DNA of 64,000 nt. Source: Flavobacterium gilvum (GTDB lineage: Bacteria; Bacteroidota; Bacteroidia; Flavobacteriales; Flavobacteriaceae). Both the position numbers and the translations under genes were made by a program. The stretch is from NCBI RefSeq assembly GCF_001761465.1, contig NZ_CP017479.1:2480001-2544000 (forward strand). The letters are read 5' to 3'. The notes below the pieces were generated by a model that was not told the DNA's origin, ran no database searches, and was given only the letters and a program-made list of their open reading frames with translations. The number at the start of each line of letters is the position of its first letter. Positions within the stretch are counted from its first letter, which is position 1. Of this stretch, positions 28,299-37,668 are shown piece after piece.

Positions 28299-28595
28299 TC
28301 AGGAAATTTGTTTGAGGATTTCCCTTTCGGAATGGCGTACTAAGGCTTTAAATTTTTCATACCATTCTTTCCAATTTGCTGCGCCCATATCTTTGGCGAG
28401 TTCTTTTTCAAAATCGGCAAGTGTGGCATAAGATGATTCGAAAATCAGTCGGTAACTTTCACCGGTAAAGTCGGTCAAAACCCGGTTTCCGGTTGTTTGT
28501 GGCATCAATCCGCCCTTCATGGCTTCATCAATCAAAACTTTGGCATCTTTATAACGGCCAAATTGCAGATAAAAAATTTCACGAACGATATACAT
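28299..28595 (-). CDS. NIPSNAP-like small protein
   Basis: The 98-residue protein has the pattern of a dimeric alpha/beta barrel: REIFYLQFGRYKDAKVLIDEAM, then GESYRLIFESSYATLADFEKEL and a C-terminal helix. It resembles NIPSNAP/EthD-like proteins. No catalytic residue can be assigned. Confidence 0.6.
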   Translation of the reverse strand: MYIVREIFYLQFGRYKDAKVLIDEAMKGGLMPQTTGNRVLTDFTGESYRLIFESSYATLADFEKELAKDMGAANWKEWYEKFKALVRHSEREILKQIS

Positions 28596-28720
28596 GAGTT
28601 AAAAATTAGGAGTTAAACAAAATGGTTTTTCTCCTATAAAGTTATGAATTAATACGATTATTTTGTATTTAATGAATTGAAAAACAAATGGTTGTGTTGT
28701 TTTTTTTTGAAATTGAGATT

Positions 28721-28930
28721 TTATTCTTTCGTGCTTTCTTTCATTTTTTTTAGCCAAAGTGAAAGCGTCCATATTACTGTGATTCCAAAAATGATAAGTA
28801 CCGGAACGTAATAATCTTTAATAAAATCGTGGAAGTATGACCCAACGAAAAGATAGAAGGAAGCCACACAAAGTTTGAATGGAATAAATTCGGTGTTTGA
28901 CCAGCTCATTTTGGTTTGAAAAAAGTTCAT
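28721..28930 (-). CDS. Small membrane protein of unknown function
   Basis: The 69-residue protein has two hydrophobic segments (FKLCVASFYLFVGSYF and YYVPVLIIFGITVIWTLSLWL) and a charged C-terminus KKMKESTKE. The layout of two spans with a lysine-rich tail supports a real gene. A start at the internal MSWSNTEF is possible. No family recognised. Confidence 0.6.
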   Translation of the reverse strand: MNFFQTKMSWSNTEFIPFKLCVASFYLFVGSYFHDFIKDYYVPVLIIFGITVIWTLSLWLKKMKESTKE

Positions 28931-29017
28931 GATAGTGGGGTTTTTGAATTAATAATATAAAAAAAGCAAAATCGGTTAAATTTTGCTTTTTTCTAAAGTG
29001 AATCATTTGCAATTATT

Positions 29018-29458
29018 TTAGTATAACAATTGTACCAACGGATTTGCTACTGCGGCAGCCGATTTTGGCAATAATGCGGTAAGTGCCGTAAATTGTTCCT
29101 TGCTGATTGTGTTTTTCATTTTAGTAAGGAAAGATTGTCTGTTGGTAGTCATTTTGGCAGTATATCCCGCTTTATCGGTTGTCAATGTAGGTAAAATATT
29201 TTTCTTTTTGTTAAGCGTTTCGTTTACCAATGCTGTCACAGCCGGGATTTGAGCTTGGGATAATTTTAATTTTGGGCCTAATAACGCCATTACTTCATTT
29301 GCTATAGTTGCTACATTAAAGGATTTTGCGACTGTATTTGCTGCATTTGCTGCACTTGTTGCAGTATTGGCGGCTTTTGTTATGTCTCCGATGCTTTGTG
29401 CATTGGAAAATGAAAAGGTTCCCAGTAGAACAGCTGTAATCAATAGTTTCTTTTTCAT
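29018..29458 (-). CDS. Secreted alanine-rich hypothetical protein
   Basis: The start at 29458 (MKKKLLITAVLLGTFSFSNAQ) gives a classic signal peptide and 146 residues; the longer frame to 29515 is rejected for that reason. The mature part begins with an Ala/Asn/Thr-rich helical stretch. It continues with LGPKLKLSQAQIPAVTALVNETLNKKK and KNTISKEQFTALTALLP. It should be periplasmic; function unknown. Confidence 0.75.
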   Translation of the reverse strand: MKKKLLITAVLLGTFSFSNAQSIGDITKAANTATSAANAANTVAKSFNVATIANEVMALLGPKLKLSQAQIPAVTALVNETLNKKKNILPTLTTDKAGYTAKMTTNRQSFLTKMKNTISKEQFTALTALLPKSAAAVANPLVQLLY

Positions 29459-29587
29459 AATGTAGTTGTTTATAAAGTTGTTTATAATCATAAAGTTAGA
29501 AAAAAAAGTCTGCACAACAACTGAATATTTGTTTTAATTCTTTAAAAATGTGAGTTTTAGGGTTGTTTGTGTTTTTTTATTTTTTAT

Positions 29588-29809
29588 TTATTTCAAAACT
29601 TCGATTTTGAATCCCGCTTTTTGGACGGTATTTATGATTTCGCTTTGCAAAATTCCATTGGAAATTACCAATAGTATTTTGTCTTTATTGGTTGTATCTA
29701 CGCTCCATTTTTCAATGCCTTTTGCATTATCCAGAAACGGACTTACTTTTTCCACACAGCCACCGCAGTTGATGTTTGTTTTGAAAATAAAAGTTTCTTT
29801 GTTGTTCAT
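29588..29809 (-). CDS. Heavy-metal-associated domain protein, CopZ-like copper chaperone
   Basis: The 73-residue protein is a single HMA ferredoxin-like domain with the metal motif CGGC (NINCGGCVEKV) near the N-terminus. It probably binds Cu(I) in the cytoplasm and hands it to the ATPase encoded 58 bp upstream on the same strand. The symbol copZ is not assigned because the family is broad. Confidence 0.85.
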   Translation of the reverse strand: MNNKETFIFKTNINCGGCVEKVSPFLDNAKGIEKWSVDTTNKDKILLVISNGILQSEIINTVQKAGFKIEVLK

Positions 29810-29867
29810 TGTTTTAGGGTTTAATTGTTTAATTGATTGTATCGAAGTTGTATTTAATTGCTAAGGA

Positions 29868-32282
29868 CTAATTACTAAGAACTTTTAATCTAAGGCTGTT
29901 GCTTACCACACTTACACTGCTCATAGCCATTGCTAATCCGGCGAGCATCGGATTTAGTAGAAAACCGTTGATGGGATACAAAATTCCCGCCGCTATCGGA
30001 ATGCCGATGACATTATAAAACAACGCCCAAAAGAGGTTTTGTTTGATAGTTGCAACAGTTTGTTTAGATAGTTTTATGGCCTCTGGAATTTTGCTGAGGT
30101 CAGACGAGATAATTGTCATTTTGGCGACATCCATTGCAATGTCGCTTCCTTTTCCCATTGCAATACTTATATCGGCTTGCGCCAATGCAGTACTGTCGTT
30201 GATTCCGTCGCCAACCATGGCTACAATTTTTCCTTCGCTTTGTAATTGCTTTATAAATTCTGCTTTTTGTTCCGGTAAGACTTCGGCTTTGTAGTTGGTA
30301 ATTCCTGTTTTTTGGGCAATGTTTGCCGCAGTAGCTTCATTATCGCCGGTTAGCATATAAACTTCAATTCCGGAATCCTGCAATTGTTTAATGGCCATAA
30401 TAGCAGTTTCTTTGATTTTATCGGCTATGGCAATTACTGCAAAGGCTTGTTTATCATCAGAAAACCAGATGACCGTTTTTGATTCGGAATTCCAATTATT
30501 CGCTTTTTCAACGAGTTTTTCCGATAGAGTTATGTTCTTTTCGAGTAACAGTTTTTTGTTTCCAACCAAATAATTTTCACCAGCTATCGTTGCCGTAATT
30601 CCTTTTCCGGTGATGCTTTCAAAATGATCCAAGACAATGTTGTTATTTTCATCAAAATGTTTGATTACGGCTTCCGCCAAAGGATGTTCGGATTGTTTTT
30701 CGATGGCAGTCAAAATTTGTTTTAACGTTTGATTTTCTTCGATCCAAAGCGAATCGGTCACAACCGGTTTACCTTCAGTGATTGTTCCAGTTTTGTCGAG
30801 AACCACGGCATTCACGTTTTTGGTGATTTCCAGACTTATTGCATCTTTAATCAAAATTCCTTTTTCGGCACCTTTACCAATACCAACCATAATCGCGGTG
30901 GGGGTTGCCAATCCCAAAGCGCATGGACAAGCAATCACCAAAACGGTGGCAAAAGCAATCAATCCTTGAGAAAATCCGTTTTCGCCTCCCAAAATAAACC
31001 ACGTAATAAAAGCAATAATGGCAATTACAATCACGATTGGGACAAAAATCCCCGCTATTTTGTCAACTAGTTTTTGCACAGGAGCTTTGCTTCCCTGCGC
31101 TTCCTGAACCATCTTGATGATGTTTGCCAACATCGTTTCCGAACCTACTTTTTCGGCTCGGAATTGAAAGCTTCCTTTTTGGTTGATTGTTCCGGCAAAA
31201 ACTTTTTCGTTTTCTTTTTTTAGAAGTGGTACAGGTTCGCCGCTCAGCATACTTTCGTCTACATAAGAGTTTCCTTTGGTTACAACTCCGTCCACGGCAA
31301 TTTGTTCTCCGGGTTTTACAAGAATAATGTCGCCGTGTTTTACTTTGTCAATAGAAGTTGTAGTTTGTTGTTCATCGGCAGTAATAATTGTGACTGTTTT
31401 GGGCTGTAATCCCATCAGTTTTTTGATGGCTGTCGAGGTGTTTCCTTTTGCTTTTTCTTCTAATAATCTACCCAATAAAATAAAAGTGATGATTACCGCT
31501 GCAGCTTCAAAATAGACATGTGCATGCAATCCTCTATCATGCCAAAAATGCGGAAACAAAGTATTGAATACACTAAAAATATACGCAACTCCCGTTCCCA
31601 AAGCCACCAGTGTATCCATATTTGCGGAGCGGTGTTTGGCTTGTTTCCAAGCGTTGATAAAGAAATTTTTGCCAAACCAAACAATAACCGGTGTCGATAG
31701 AATCCACATTATTTGATTGGCGTATGGAATATCCATAAAAAACATTCCAATAATAACAACCGGAATCGTGAGCAATCCTGCCCAAACCGTTTTTAGTTTC
31801 AGTTCACTGAATTTTTTTTCGTGTATTTCTTCCAATGTTTCAGACTCATTCTTGTCTTCGTCGATGAGCAAATCATAGCCCGCCATTTGAACCGCATTTT
31901 TGATTTCGGACACTGTAATCATGTTCGGTAAATATTCCAGGGCTACAGTTGCTGTTGCAAAATTGACCGATGCGCTGACGATTCCGGGTTGGTTTTGTAT
32001 CGCTGTTTCGGCACCAATTGCACACGAAGCACAACTCATATCCAGAACTGGAATTGTTTTCTTAACTGTTGTCACGCCATAACCCAAATCCCGAATTGCA
32101 AGAATGGCATCTGTCAAAGTTTCGGGTTTTGAAACCGTAATCACGGTTCTATTATTATTGAGTTCGACTTTATGAGAAATGATATTCTTTAATTTCTCCA
32201 AACCTTTATCGACTATAAGCGCGCAATGTTCGCTCTCGACATTTTCCAGCGGAATATAAAATGTGTTATTAGGAGAATTCAT
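29868..32282 (-). CDS. copA: Copper-translocating P-type ATPase
   Basis: This 804-residue P1B-type ATPase exports Cu(I) across the inner membrane. It has an HMA domain with MSCASC at about 83-88, and before it a degenerate HMA-like segment keeping only one cysteine (SEHCALIV). The core shows SGEPVP (actuator), the CPC transport motif at 452-454 (ACPCALGLATP), phosphorylated D496 in DKTGTITEG, the SEHPLAEA histidine motif and GDGINDS. It lies between a CopZ-like gene and an HMA-AraC regulator, all on the minus strand. Confidence 0.96.
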   Translation of the reverse strand: MNSPNNTFYIPLENVESEHCALIVDKGLEKLKNIISHKVELNNNRTVITVSKPETLTDAILAIRDLGYGVTTVKKTIPVLDMSCASCAIGAETAIQNQPGIVSASVNFATATVALEYLPNMITVSEIKNAVQMAGYDLLIDEDKNESETLEEIHEKKFSELKLKTVWAGLLTIPVVIIGMFFMDIPYANQIMWILSTPVIVWFGKNFFINAWKQAKHRSANMDTLVALGTGVAYIFSVFNTLFPHFWHDRGLHAHVYFEAAAVIITFILLGRLLEEKAKGNTSTAIKKLMGLQPKTVTIITADEQQTTTSIDKVKHGDIILVKPGEQIAVDGVVTKGNSYVDESMLSGEPVPLLKKENEKVFAGTINQKGSFQFRAEKVGSETMLANIIKMVQEAQGSKAPVQKLVDKIAGIFVPIVIVIAIIAFITWFILGGENGFSQGLIAFATVLVIACPCALGLATPTAIMVGIGKGAEKGILIKDAISLEITKNVNAVVLDKTGTITEGKPVVTDSLWIEENQTLKQILTAIEKQSEHPLAEAVIKHFDENNNIVLDHFESITGKGITATIAGENYLVGNKKLLLEKNITLSEKLVEKANNWNSESKTVIWFSDDKQAFAVIAIADKIKETAIMAIKQLQDSGIEVYMLTGDNEATAANIAQKTGITNYKAEVLPEQKAEFIKQLQSEGKIVAMVGDGINDSTALAQADISIAMGKGSDIAMDVAKMTIISSDLSKIPEAIKLSKQTVATIKQNLFWALFYNVIGIPIAAGILYPINGFLLNPMLAGLAMAMSSVSVVSNSLRLKVLSN

Positions 32283-32395
32283 CTTTGGATTGTTTTAATT
32301 TACAATACAAAGTTCTGCAGTTAATTTCTAAATTAGTTACAGCTTTTTGTAAAAGAGTTACATGACTTTGGTGTTTTAATCCCAAATTACGTATG

Positions 32396-32515
32396 GGACA
32401 CAGATGACACAGATTAAACGGATTACTTCGTCTGTTCGCTTCACTCGGGTCATACGGATTTTTAATTGTTTTAAAGAATAAAATCTGCGATAATCTGCAT
32501 TAGTCAGCGTAAAAA
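32396..32515. repeat. CACAGATT-family intergenic repeat with GTTCGCT module
   Basis: CACAGATGACACAGATTAAACGG on the left is answered imperfectly by AATCTGCGATAATCTGC on the right. The middle holds a CTTCGTCTGTTCGCT module similar to those at 4962-4990, 9107-9123 and 61357-61387. It lies between copA and its regulator. Confidence 0.45.
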
Positions 32516-32524
32516 AAAATCAAT

Positions 32525-33085
32525 TTATACTTCATCCAACGGTTTTCGTCCTCCCAAACGTAAGTTTTTGAAATGGCTTGGCGATAGCCCTGTCACCTTT
32601 TTAAACTGATTGCTTAGGTGAGCCACACTCGAGTAATTGAGTTGGAACGCAATTTCGCCCAAAGAGAGTTCATTGTAAGCCAATAATTCTTTTACCCTTT
32701 CAATTTTTTGGGCAATAAAATATTTTTCGATAGTTGTGCCTTCAATTTCAGAGAAGATATTGGAAAGGTAAAAATAGTCGTGATACACGTTTTGACTCAA
32801 ATAATCGGATAGAGTAATTTTTAAGTCATTATTTTTTTCGTGGATTAATTCGATGATTAAAGATTTTATTTTTTCGATGTACCGACTTTTTTTGTCATCA
32901 ATTAATTCAAAACCCAAATCGTTGAGAACAACTTCTAATTGCTCTTTTTGCTGCGTGTCCAAATCATTATCGATGGTTACTTCGCCCAATTCGACATGTA
33001 AAGGATTTATTCCGAGTTTTTCCAATTCGGCTTTAACAACCATTTTGCAGCGATTGCAAACCATATTTTTGATATAAAGAATCAT
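32525..33085 (-). CDS. AraC-family regulator fused to a metal-binding HMA-like domain
   Basis: The 186-residue protein has an N-terminal HMA-like domain (ILYIKNMVCNRCKMVVKAEL, with C10 and C13) and a C-terminal AraC DNA-binding domain (LSLGEIAFQLNYSSVAHLSNQF and VTGLSPSHFKNLR). The metal-binding half suggests that DNA binding or activation answers directly to Cu(I). It lies 242 bp upstream of copA on the same strand, so copA and the chaperone are the likely targets. The assignment as a copper sensor is inference from fusion plus context. Confidence 0.85.
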   Translation of the reverse strand: MILYIKNMVCNRCKMVVKAELEKLGINPLHVELGEVTIDNDLDTQQKEQLEVVLNDLGFELIDDKKSRYIEKIKSLIIELIHEKNNDLKITLSDYLSQNVYHDYFYLSNIFSEIEGTTIEKYFIAQKIERVKELLAYNELSLGEIAFQLNYSSVAHLSNQFKKVTGLSPSHFKNLRLGGRKPLDEV

Positions 33086-33220
33086 TTTTTAATGAATAGT
33101 GATTAGTGAATAGTAATTAGTGATTTGCAGCATTGAGTAGTTAGTGTTAAATTAGGTTGCATTTAGGTAGAAGTCCATTTGATAACTGATTGCTTTTTTT
33201 CTGAACACTGAATACTATTT

Positions 33221-33781
33221 CTAATAATACAACCTGAAATCAAGCATTTTGCATAGTGCATAATGTTTTTGATGCAATTCTTCTACAATTTCGATGAGAT
33301 CGTCATATTCTTGGCACAAACTAAAAAAAGCTTTATCAATAGAATTACTGCTTAAAGTACTTTTTTCTAAACCATATCCAGAAATAGCACGAGCGCCAGT
33401 TATATCCAGAAAATATTGGGCTTCTTCCTCACTTAAATCCAGTATTTTGGCATTCGAAAAATGCAATATTTTCCCTTTCATTTTCCCTTCAAAAAGTTCG
33501 GCTATTTCTTCCAGGCTGTAATAATAATTGTTAAGGCAAATGTTGTTTTTTTTGCCTGGCATAACCAGATAGATTATTTCGTAATCCTTAAAATTGTGAT
33601 CGTCATAGAGAAGTGCATTCAAGCTATCTTCAAGGCCTTCGATAGTATCACAAGTTTTGTATATGCTCGCAATACCCTGTTCAAACGCCAGTCGCTCGAG
33701 ATTTTTTACCACTTCGGTAATGGCGTGAGTTTCTACATCGGGAACTGCTTCGAGGCAGAAAATAAATTGGTCGTTATCCAT
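33221..33781 (-). CDS. Hypothetical protein, possibly DUF6642-like
   Basis: The 186-residue soluble protein starts MDNDQFIFCLEAVPDV. It has alternating strands and helices, with YEIIYLVMPGKKNNICLNNYYYSLEEIAELFEGKMKG in the middle and DITGARAISGYG. The start resembles proteins of the DUF6642 group, which have a CHAT-like alpha/beta pattern, but I am not certain. The next gene on the strand is 24 bp upstream, so they may be co-transcribed. Confidence 0.55.
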   Translation of the reverse strand: MDNDQFIFCLEAVPDVETHAITEVVKNLERLAFEQGIASIYKTCDTIEGLEDSLNALLYDDHNFKDYEIIYLVMPGKKNNICLNNYYYSLEEIAELFEGKMKGKILHFSNAKILDLSEEEAQYFLDITGARAISGYGLEKSTLSSNSIDKAFFSLCQEYDDLIEIVEELHQKHYALCKMLDFRLYY

Positions 33782-33805
33782 GAAATTGTGGTATAACAGT
33801 TGGCA

Positions 33806-34435
33806 TTAATTCATACTTGGGGATTCCGGAATTTTAACTTTTATCTTTTTTCTTTTGGCGATTAGCAAATATAAAGCAGCCGCACCCAAAACAACCAACA
33901 GTGCGGTTTGAAGTTCGCCCCAAGTTGTATTCTCCCTATGAATGGAATTTGAATGATCCAGTTTTATTTTTCCTTCATTAATCTGGATTCGAGATAGCAG
34001 TTTGAGTGTTTTAATTGCCTGATCGCTGGACTGCGTTACTTGTGGCCAATTAAAGTTTTTTGAATTGATTTCGATAGTCGTGGAAGAAGCCAAAAATGAG
34101 ACAAAGAAATTTTTTTCCTTTGGAGTCAAAGATGTTTTCAGATATAATTTATCAATTGTGTGAATATGATTTACCAAAGTTGCAATTGCAGCTTTTTTTT
34201 GGGCATCATTAAGACTATTTTGAATTGCCAATGCTTTTATATTATGCAGATCATTGGCATATTGAAAGATATAATCTGTGACTATCAGCCGGTCATTGAA
34301 TAGGGTATTAATATCTTCGTTTGCTTTTTTTGAATTCTGCAGTCTGTAAAAATTGCTTAATAAAATAATAATCATAACAATTAGAAAAACAATTGCAGCT
34401 TTTGTCTTATTAGTGGTGCTATTTTGTTGTTTCAT
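33806..34435 (-). CDS. Four-helix-bundle sensory membrane protein without output domain
   Basis: The 209-residue protein has a membrane span at about 13-30 (AAIVFLIVMIIILLSNFY), a helical extracytoplasmic region of about 140 residues and a second span near 177-192 (LQTALLVVLGAAALYLLIA). It ends in a short basic tail. This is the ligand-binding half of MCP-type four-helix-bundle receptors without any signalling domain. It may act through a partner protein or simply be a membrane scaffold. Confidence 0.6.
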   Translation of the reverse strand: MKQQNSTTNKTKAAIVFLIVMIIILLSNFYRLQNSKKANEDINTLFNDRLIVTDYIFQYANDLHNIKALAIQNSLNDAQKKAAIATLVNHIHTIDKLYLKTSLTPKEKNFFVSFLASSTTIEINSKNFNWPQVTQSSDQAIKTLKLLSRIQINEGKIKLDHSNSIHRENTTWGELQTALLVVLGAAALYLLIAKRKKIKVKIPESPSMN

Positions 34436-34467
34436 CTTGATGGATTTTGATACTGCAAGATAAGAAA

Positions 34468-35490
34468 CTATTTTAAGGGAATTGTAGTTCCTCGTTCTAT
34501 CAGACTTGTTTTTATGACTTTGGTCGTGAATTCTAATTCCGATTTACTTTCCAAGCGATCTACGAGCATTTTTGTTGCTATTTCCCCAATATATTTGCCG
34601 TGTTGGCTGATGGTTGTTATAGTGGGAGTCACATGTTGAGGTAATTTTCCATTGGTAAAACAAATAATGGACATTTCCTCGGGAATTTTATAATTCATTG
34701 ATTTAATCAGTTCCAAAGATTGAATCGCCGAACTTTCTTCCAAACATAATAAACCATCTATGGCTTTGTCGGACAAGACAATTTTCATCGAAGTTTCCAA
34801 GTCTTCTTTTTTGTTTAAGCGAACGATGATTTTTTCGTTGATGGGCATTTCGTGGTCAAGAAGGGCCTGTTTGTAACCTTCAACGCGTAATTTTCCAACG
34901 CTTAAATTGTCGATAACAGAGACTAATGCAATTTTTTTGCAACCCGTTTTGATGAGGTGTTCCGTAGCGTGACGGGCACCTTCAAAGTCGTTTACAATTA
35001 CTTTGTCACATTTGATTTCATCGGTAACTCTGTCGAATAACACTAGAGGTACCCCTTCGTTTATAGCCTCTTTAAAATGATTGAAGTTTTTGTTGATTTG
35101 AGTTTCTTCGGCTAAGGAAACGAGAAATCCATCTATGGTGCCGTTTTTTAATAATTCTACCGTATTTACTTCTTTGTCAAAGGATTCATTAGAAATACAG
35201 GAAATCAAATTGTAACCCAATTCGGTTGCTTTTTCTTCAATACCGACAAAAACTTCGGTAAAAAAACTATTCATGATATTGGGAATAATCACCCCCAAAG
35301 TTTTGGTTTTTTTGTTCAGTAAGCTAAGTGCTATTTTATTGGGTTTGTAGTTGTGTTTTTTTGCAAATGCCTGTATTTTTTCTTTGGTTTTAACGCTTAT
35401 TTCATGGCTGTCATTCAAAGCCTTTGAAACGGTCGCAATAGTTACATTAAACTCGGCAGCAATTTTTTTTAATGTAATTCTATTGTTCAT
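34468..35490 (-). CDS. LacI-family transcriptional regulator, probable xylose regulator
   Basis: The 340-residue protein has the LacI helix-turn-helix (TLKKIAAEFNVTIATVSKALN), the hinge and minor-groove helix (KPNKIALSLLNKKTKTLGVIIPN) and a periplasmic-binding-protein-like sugar domain (VPLVLFDRVTDEIKCD). It is divergent from xylB-xylA. A 20-bp palindrome at 35966-35985 in the shared region is the likely operator. Xylose control is inferred from position; the ligand cannot be read from sequence. Confidence 0.88.
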   Translation of the reverse strand: MNNRITLKKIAAEFNVTIATVSKALNDSHEISVKTKEKIQAFAKKHNYKPNKIALSLLNKKTKTLGVIIPNIMNSFFTEVFVGIEEKATELGYNLISCISNESFDKEVNTVELLKNGTIDGFLVSLAEETQINKNFNHFKEAINEGVPLVLFDRVTDEIKCDKVIVNDFEGARHATEHLIKTGCKKIALVSVIDNLSVGKLRVEGYKQALLDHEMPINEKIIVRLNKKEDLETSMKIVLSDKAIDGLLCLEESSAIQSLELIKSMNYKIPEEMSIICFTNGKLPQHVTPTITTISQHGKYIGEIATKMLVDRLESKSELEFTTKVIKTSLIERGTTIPLK

Positions 35491-35600
35491 TATTATGATA
35501 GGTTTTGCGTTTTGAAGTAAAGGGCTAATTTAAGTTAATTTCCGAAATATTTTTGATTTTGAGTCTAAAATTGAAAGTATCTTGAGTTGATTTTTTTAAG

Positions 35601-35919
35601 TAGATTTAGTAAATTTTCGCAGAGATTCGCAAAGGAAGCACAAAGATTCGCAGAGTTTTTTTTCTCAACGAATTTTTTTCTTTGCGCATCTCTGTGAATT
35701 CTCTGTTGGGTCTGCGTAATTTTTTTTGGATAGGCAATGGATGTGAAAAAATGTCCTATTAAATAGATTTAGTAAATTTTCGCAGAGATTCGCAAAGGAA
35801 GCACAAAGATTCACAGAGTTTTTTTCTCAACGAATTTTTTTCTTTGCGCATCTCCGTGAATTCTCTGTTGGGCTCTGCGTAATTTTTTTGCATAGACAAT
35901 GGATGTGAAAAATGTCCTA
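35601..35919. repeat. Tandem duplication of a 160-bp intergenic repeat
   Basis: Two nearly identical copies (35601-35763 and 35764-35919) start TAGATTTAGTAAATTTTCGC and end AATGTCCTA. They differ by a few substitutions and changes in T-run length. Each copy is itself an imperfect hairpin of the CGCAGAG/CTCTGTG word family. They fill most of the gap between the LacI gene and the operator, without a gene. Confidence 0.75.
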
Positions 35920-35965
35920 ATTTTTATTCAAACAGAATTACATCCAAACTGTTAATTTAAAAAAG

Positions 35966-35985
35966 TTACTTAAACCTTTAAGTAA
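35966..35985. promoter_or_regulatory. 20-bp palindrome, probable LacI-type operator for xylBA
   Basis: TTACTTAAA and TTTAAGTAA are perfect arms around CC. LacI-family operators are palindromes of about this size. The site lies 186 bp upstream of xylB, between it and the divergent regulator gene. Confidence 0.55.
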
Positions 35986-36171
35986 ACGTAATAGTTGCTT
36001 TTTTTTGGAATAATAATTAAATAATATGTTGATTTTGTTGGGTTTAATGATTGTGTTTCGGAATTTTGTTTTGTGTCAATGTCAAAGATCAAAAAGTGAA
36101 TGTTTTGACAAATTTTATCCAAATTATCAAGAATAATATAATTTTAGCCTATTAAATTTTAAAAGTAAACA

Positions 36172-37656
36172 ATGTATTATATAGGATATGATATCGGAAG
36201 TTCATCGGTCAAAGTCGCTTTGGTTGATGCCGCCACGGGAGAAAAAATTATAGCCTTGCACGAACCAGCCGATGAAATGGAAATAATTGCTTTTCATAAA
36301 GATTGGGCAGAGCAGGATCCAGAAGTTTGGTGGGAATACGTTTGCACCGCCACTAAGCGCGCAATCAAAGAAGCCAATATTGATGCTTCTAAAATTTCGG
36401 GTATCGGAATTTCGTATCAAATGCATGGTTTGGTCGTGGTTGACAAAGAAGGTACCGCTTTGCGGAATGCCATAATTTGGTGTGACAGTAGAGCAGTTGC
36501 TATTGGTGACAAAGCTTTTGAGGAAATTGGAGCCGAAAAATGTGCTACTCATTTATTGAATTCTCCGGGGAATTTCACTGCTTCCAAATTGAAATGGGTA
36601 AAAGACAATGAACCCGAAATTTATAAAAACATCTATAAATATATGTTGCCGGGTGATTTCATTGCCTTTAAACTTACTGGCAAAATAGCATCTACCCGAA
36701 ATAGTTTATCTGAAGGAATTCTTTGGGATTATAAAGAAAATAAGGTTGCTGATTTTCTATTGGATCACTACGGAATAGATCGTTCATTAACGCCTGATTT
36801 GGTGGATAATTTTACCAATCAAGGAGAATTAAATGATAAAGCATCCAAAGAAACAGGACTTCCGGTGGGGATACCTGTTGCGTATCGTGCAGGAGACCAG
36901 GCTAATAATGCATTGTCTTTGAATATTTTCAAACCAGGTGAAGTAGCTGCAACTGGCGGAACATCAGGAGTTTTGTATGCCGTTACCGATAAGTTGAAAT
37001 CAAAAGAGACTTCAAGAGTAAATAGTTTTGTACATGTTAATTATACCAATGAAAATCCTATCGTTGGAAAGTTGTTGTGCATCAACGGAGCTGGAATTCA
37101 ATACAGATGGCTGCGCAATCATACTGGGCTTGATTCGTATGAAAGTATGAACGCCAAAGCTAGTGAAGTTCCTGTGGGATCAGACGGATTGTTGGTAATT
37201 CCTTTTGGAAATGGAGCAGAACGTATGCTTAATAATAAGAACGTGGGAACTCACTTTTTGAATTTGAATTTAAACAAACACACTCACGGACATTTGTACA
37301 GAGCGGCATTGGAAGGAATTGCATTTTCTTTTGTTTACGGTATGGAAATCATGAAAAATGACAATACCGAAATCAAGGTAATCCGAGCTGGAAATGACAA
37401 TTTATTCCGTTCCGAAATTTTTTCGAATACAGTCGCAACATTAATTGGTCACGAAATAGAAATATACAACACGACTGGTTCGGTTGGAGCGGCAAGAGCT
37501 GCCGGACTTTTGGATGGTGATTTTGATAAATTCGGTGAGAATATTACAAAAAATGACCATGTAATGACGTACAAGCCATTGAATAATGCAGCGCATTACC
37601 TCGAAGCATACAATAATTGGAAAAAAGAATTAGAAACGATATTAAAAAACAACTAA
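36172..37656 (+). CDS. xylB: Xylulokinase
   Basis: This 494-residue FGGY-family kinase phosphorylates D-xylulose to xylulose 5-phosphate. It begins with the phosphate-binding YDIGSSSVKVALVD and has GISYQMHGLVVVD, the ATP-site block TGGTSGVLYAV and the C-terminal GSVGAARAAGLLDGDF. It is followed by xylA after 12 bp, so the two form an operon that feeds xylose into the pentose phosphate pathway. The order xylB-xylA and the divergent LacI regulator support the sugar assignment. Confidence 0.94.
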   Translation: MYYIGYDIGSSSVKVALVDAATGEKIIALHEPADEMEIIAFHKDWAEQDPEVWWEYVCTATKRAIKEANIDASKISGIGISYQMHGLVVVDKEGTALRNAIIWCDSRAVAIGDKAFEEIGAEKCATHLLNSPGNFTASKLKWVKDNEPEIYKNIYKYMLPGDFIAFKLTGKIASTRNSLSEGILWDYKENKVADFLLDHYGIDRSLTPDLVDNFTNQGELNDKASKETGLPVGIPVAYRAGDQANNALSLNIFKPGEVAATGGTSGVLYAVTDKLKSKETSRVNSFVHVNYTNENPIVGKLLCINGAGIQYRWLRNHTGLDSYESMNAKASEVPVGSDGLLVIPFGNGAERMLNNKNVGTHFLNLNLNKHTHGHLYRAALEGIAFSFVYGMEIMKNDNTEIKVIRAGNDNLFRSEIFSNTVATLIGHEIEIYNTTGSVGAARAAGLLDGDFDKFGENITKNDHVMTYKPLNNAAHYLEAYNNWKKELETILKNN

Positions 37657-37668
37657 ACAAAAAAGAAG

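Noticed and set aside
35601..35919. Direct repeats as a possible CRISPR array
   Set aside because: There are only two copies of 160 bp with no spacers, so it is a tandem duplication of an intergenic repeat.
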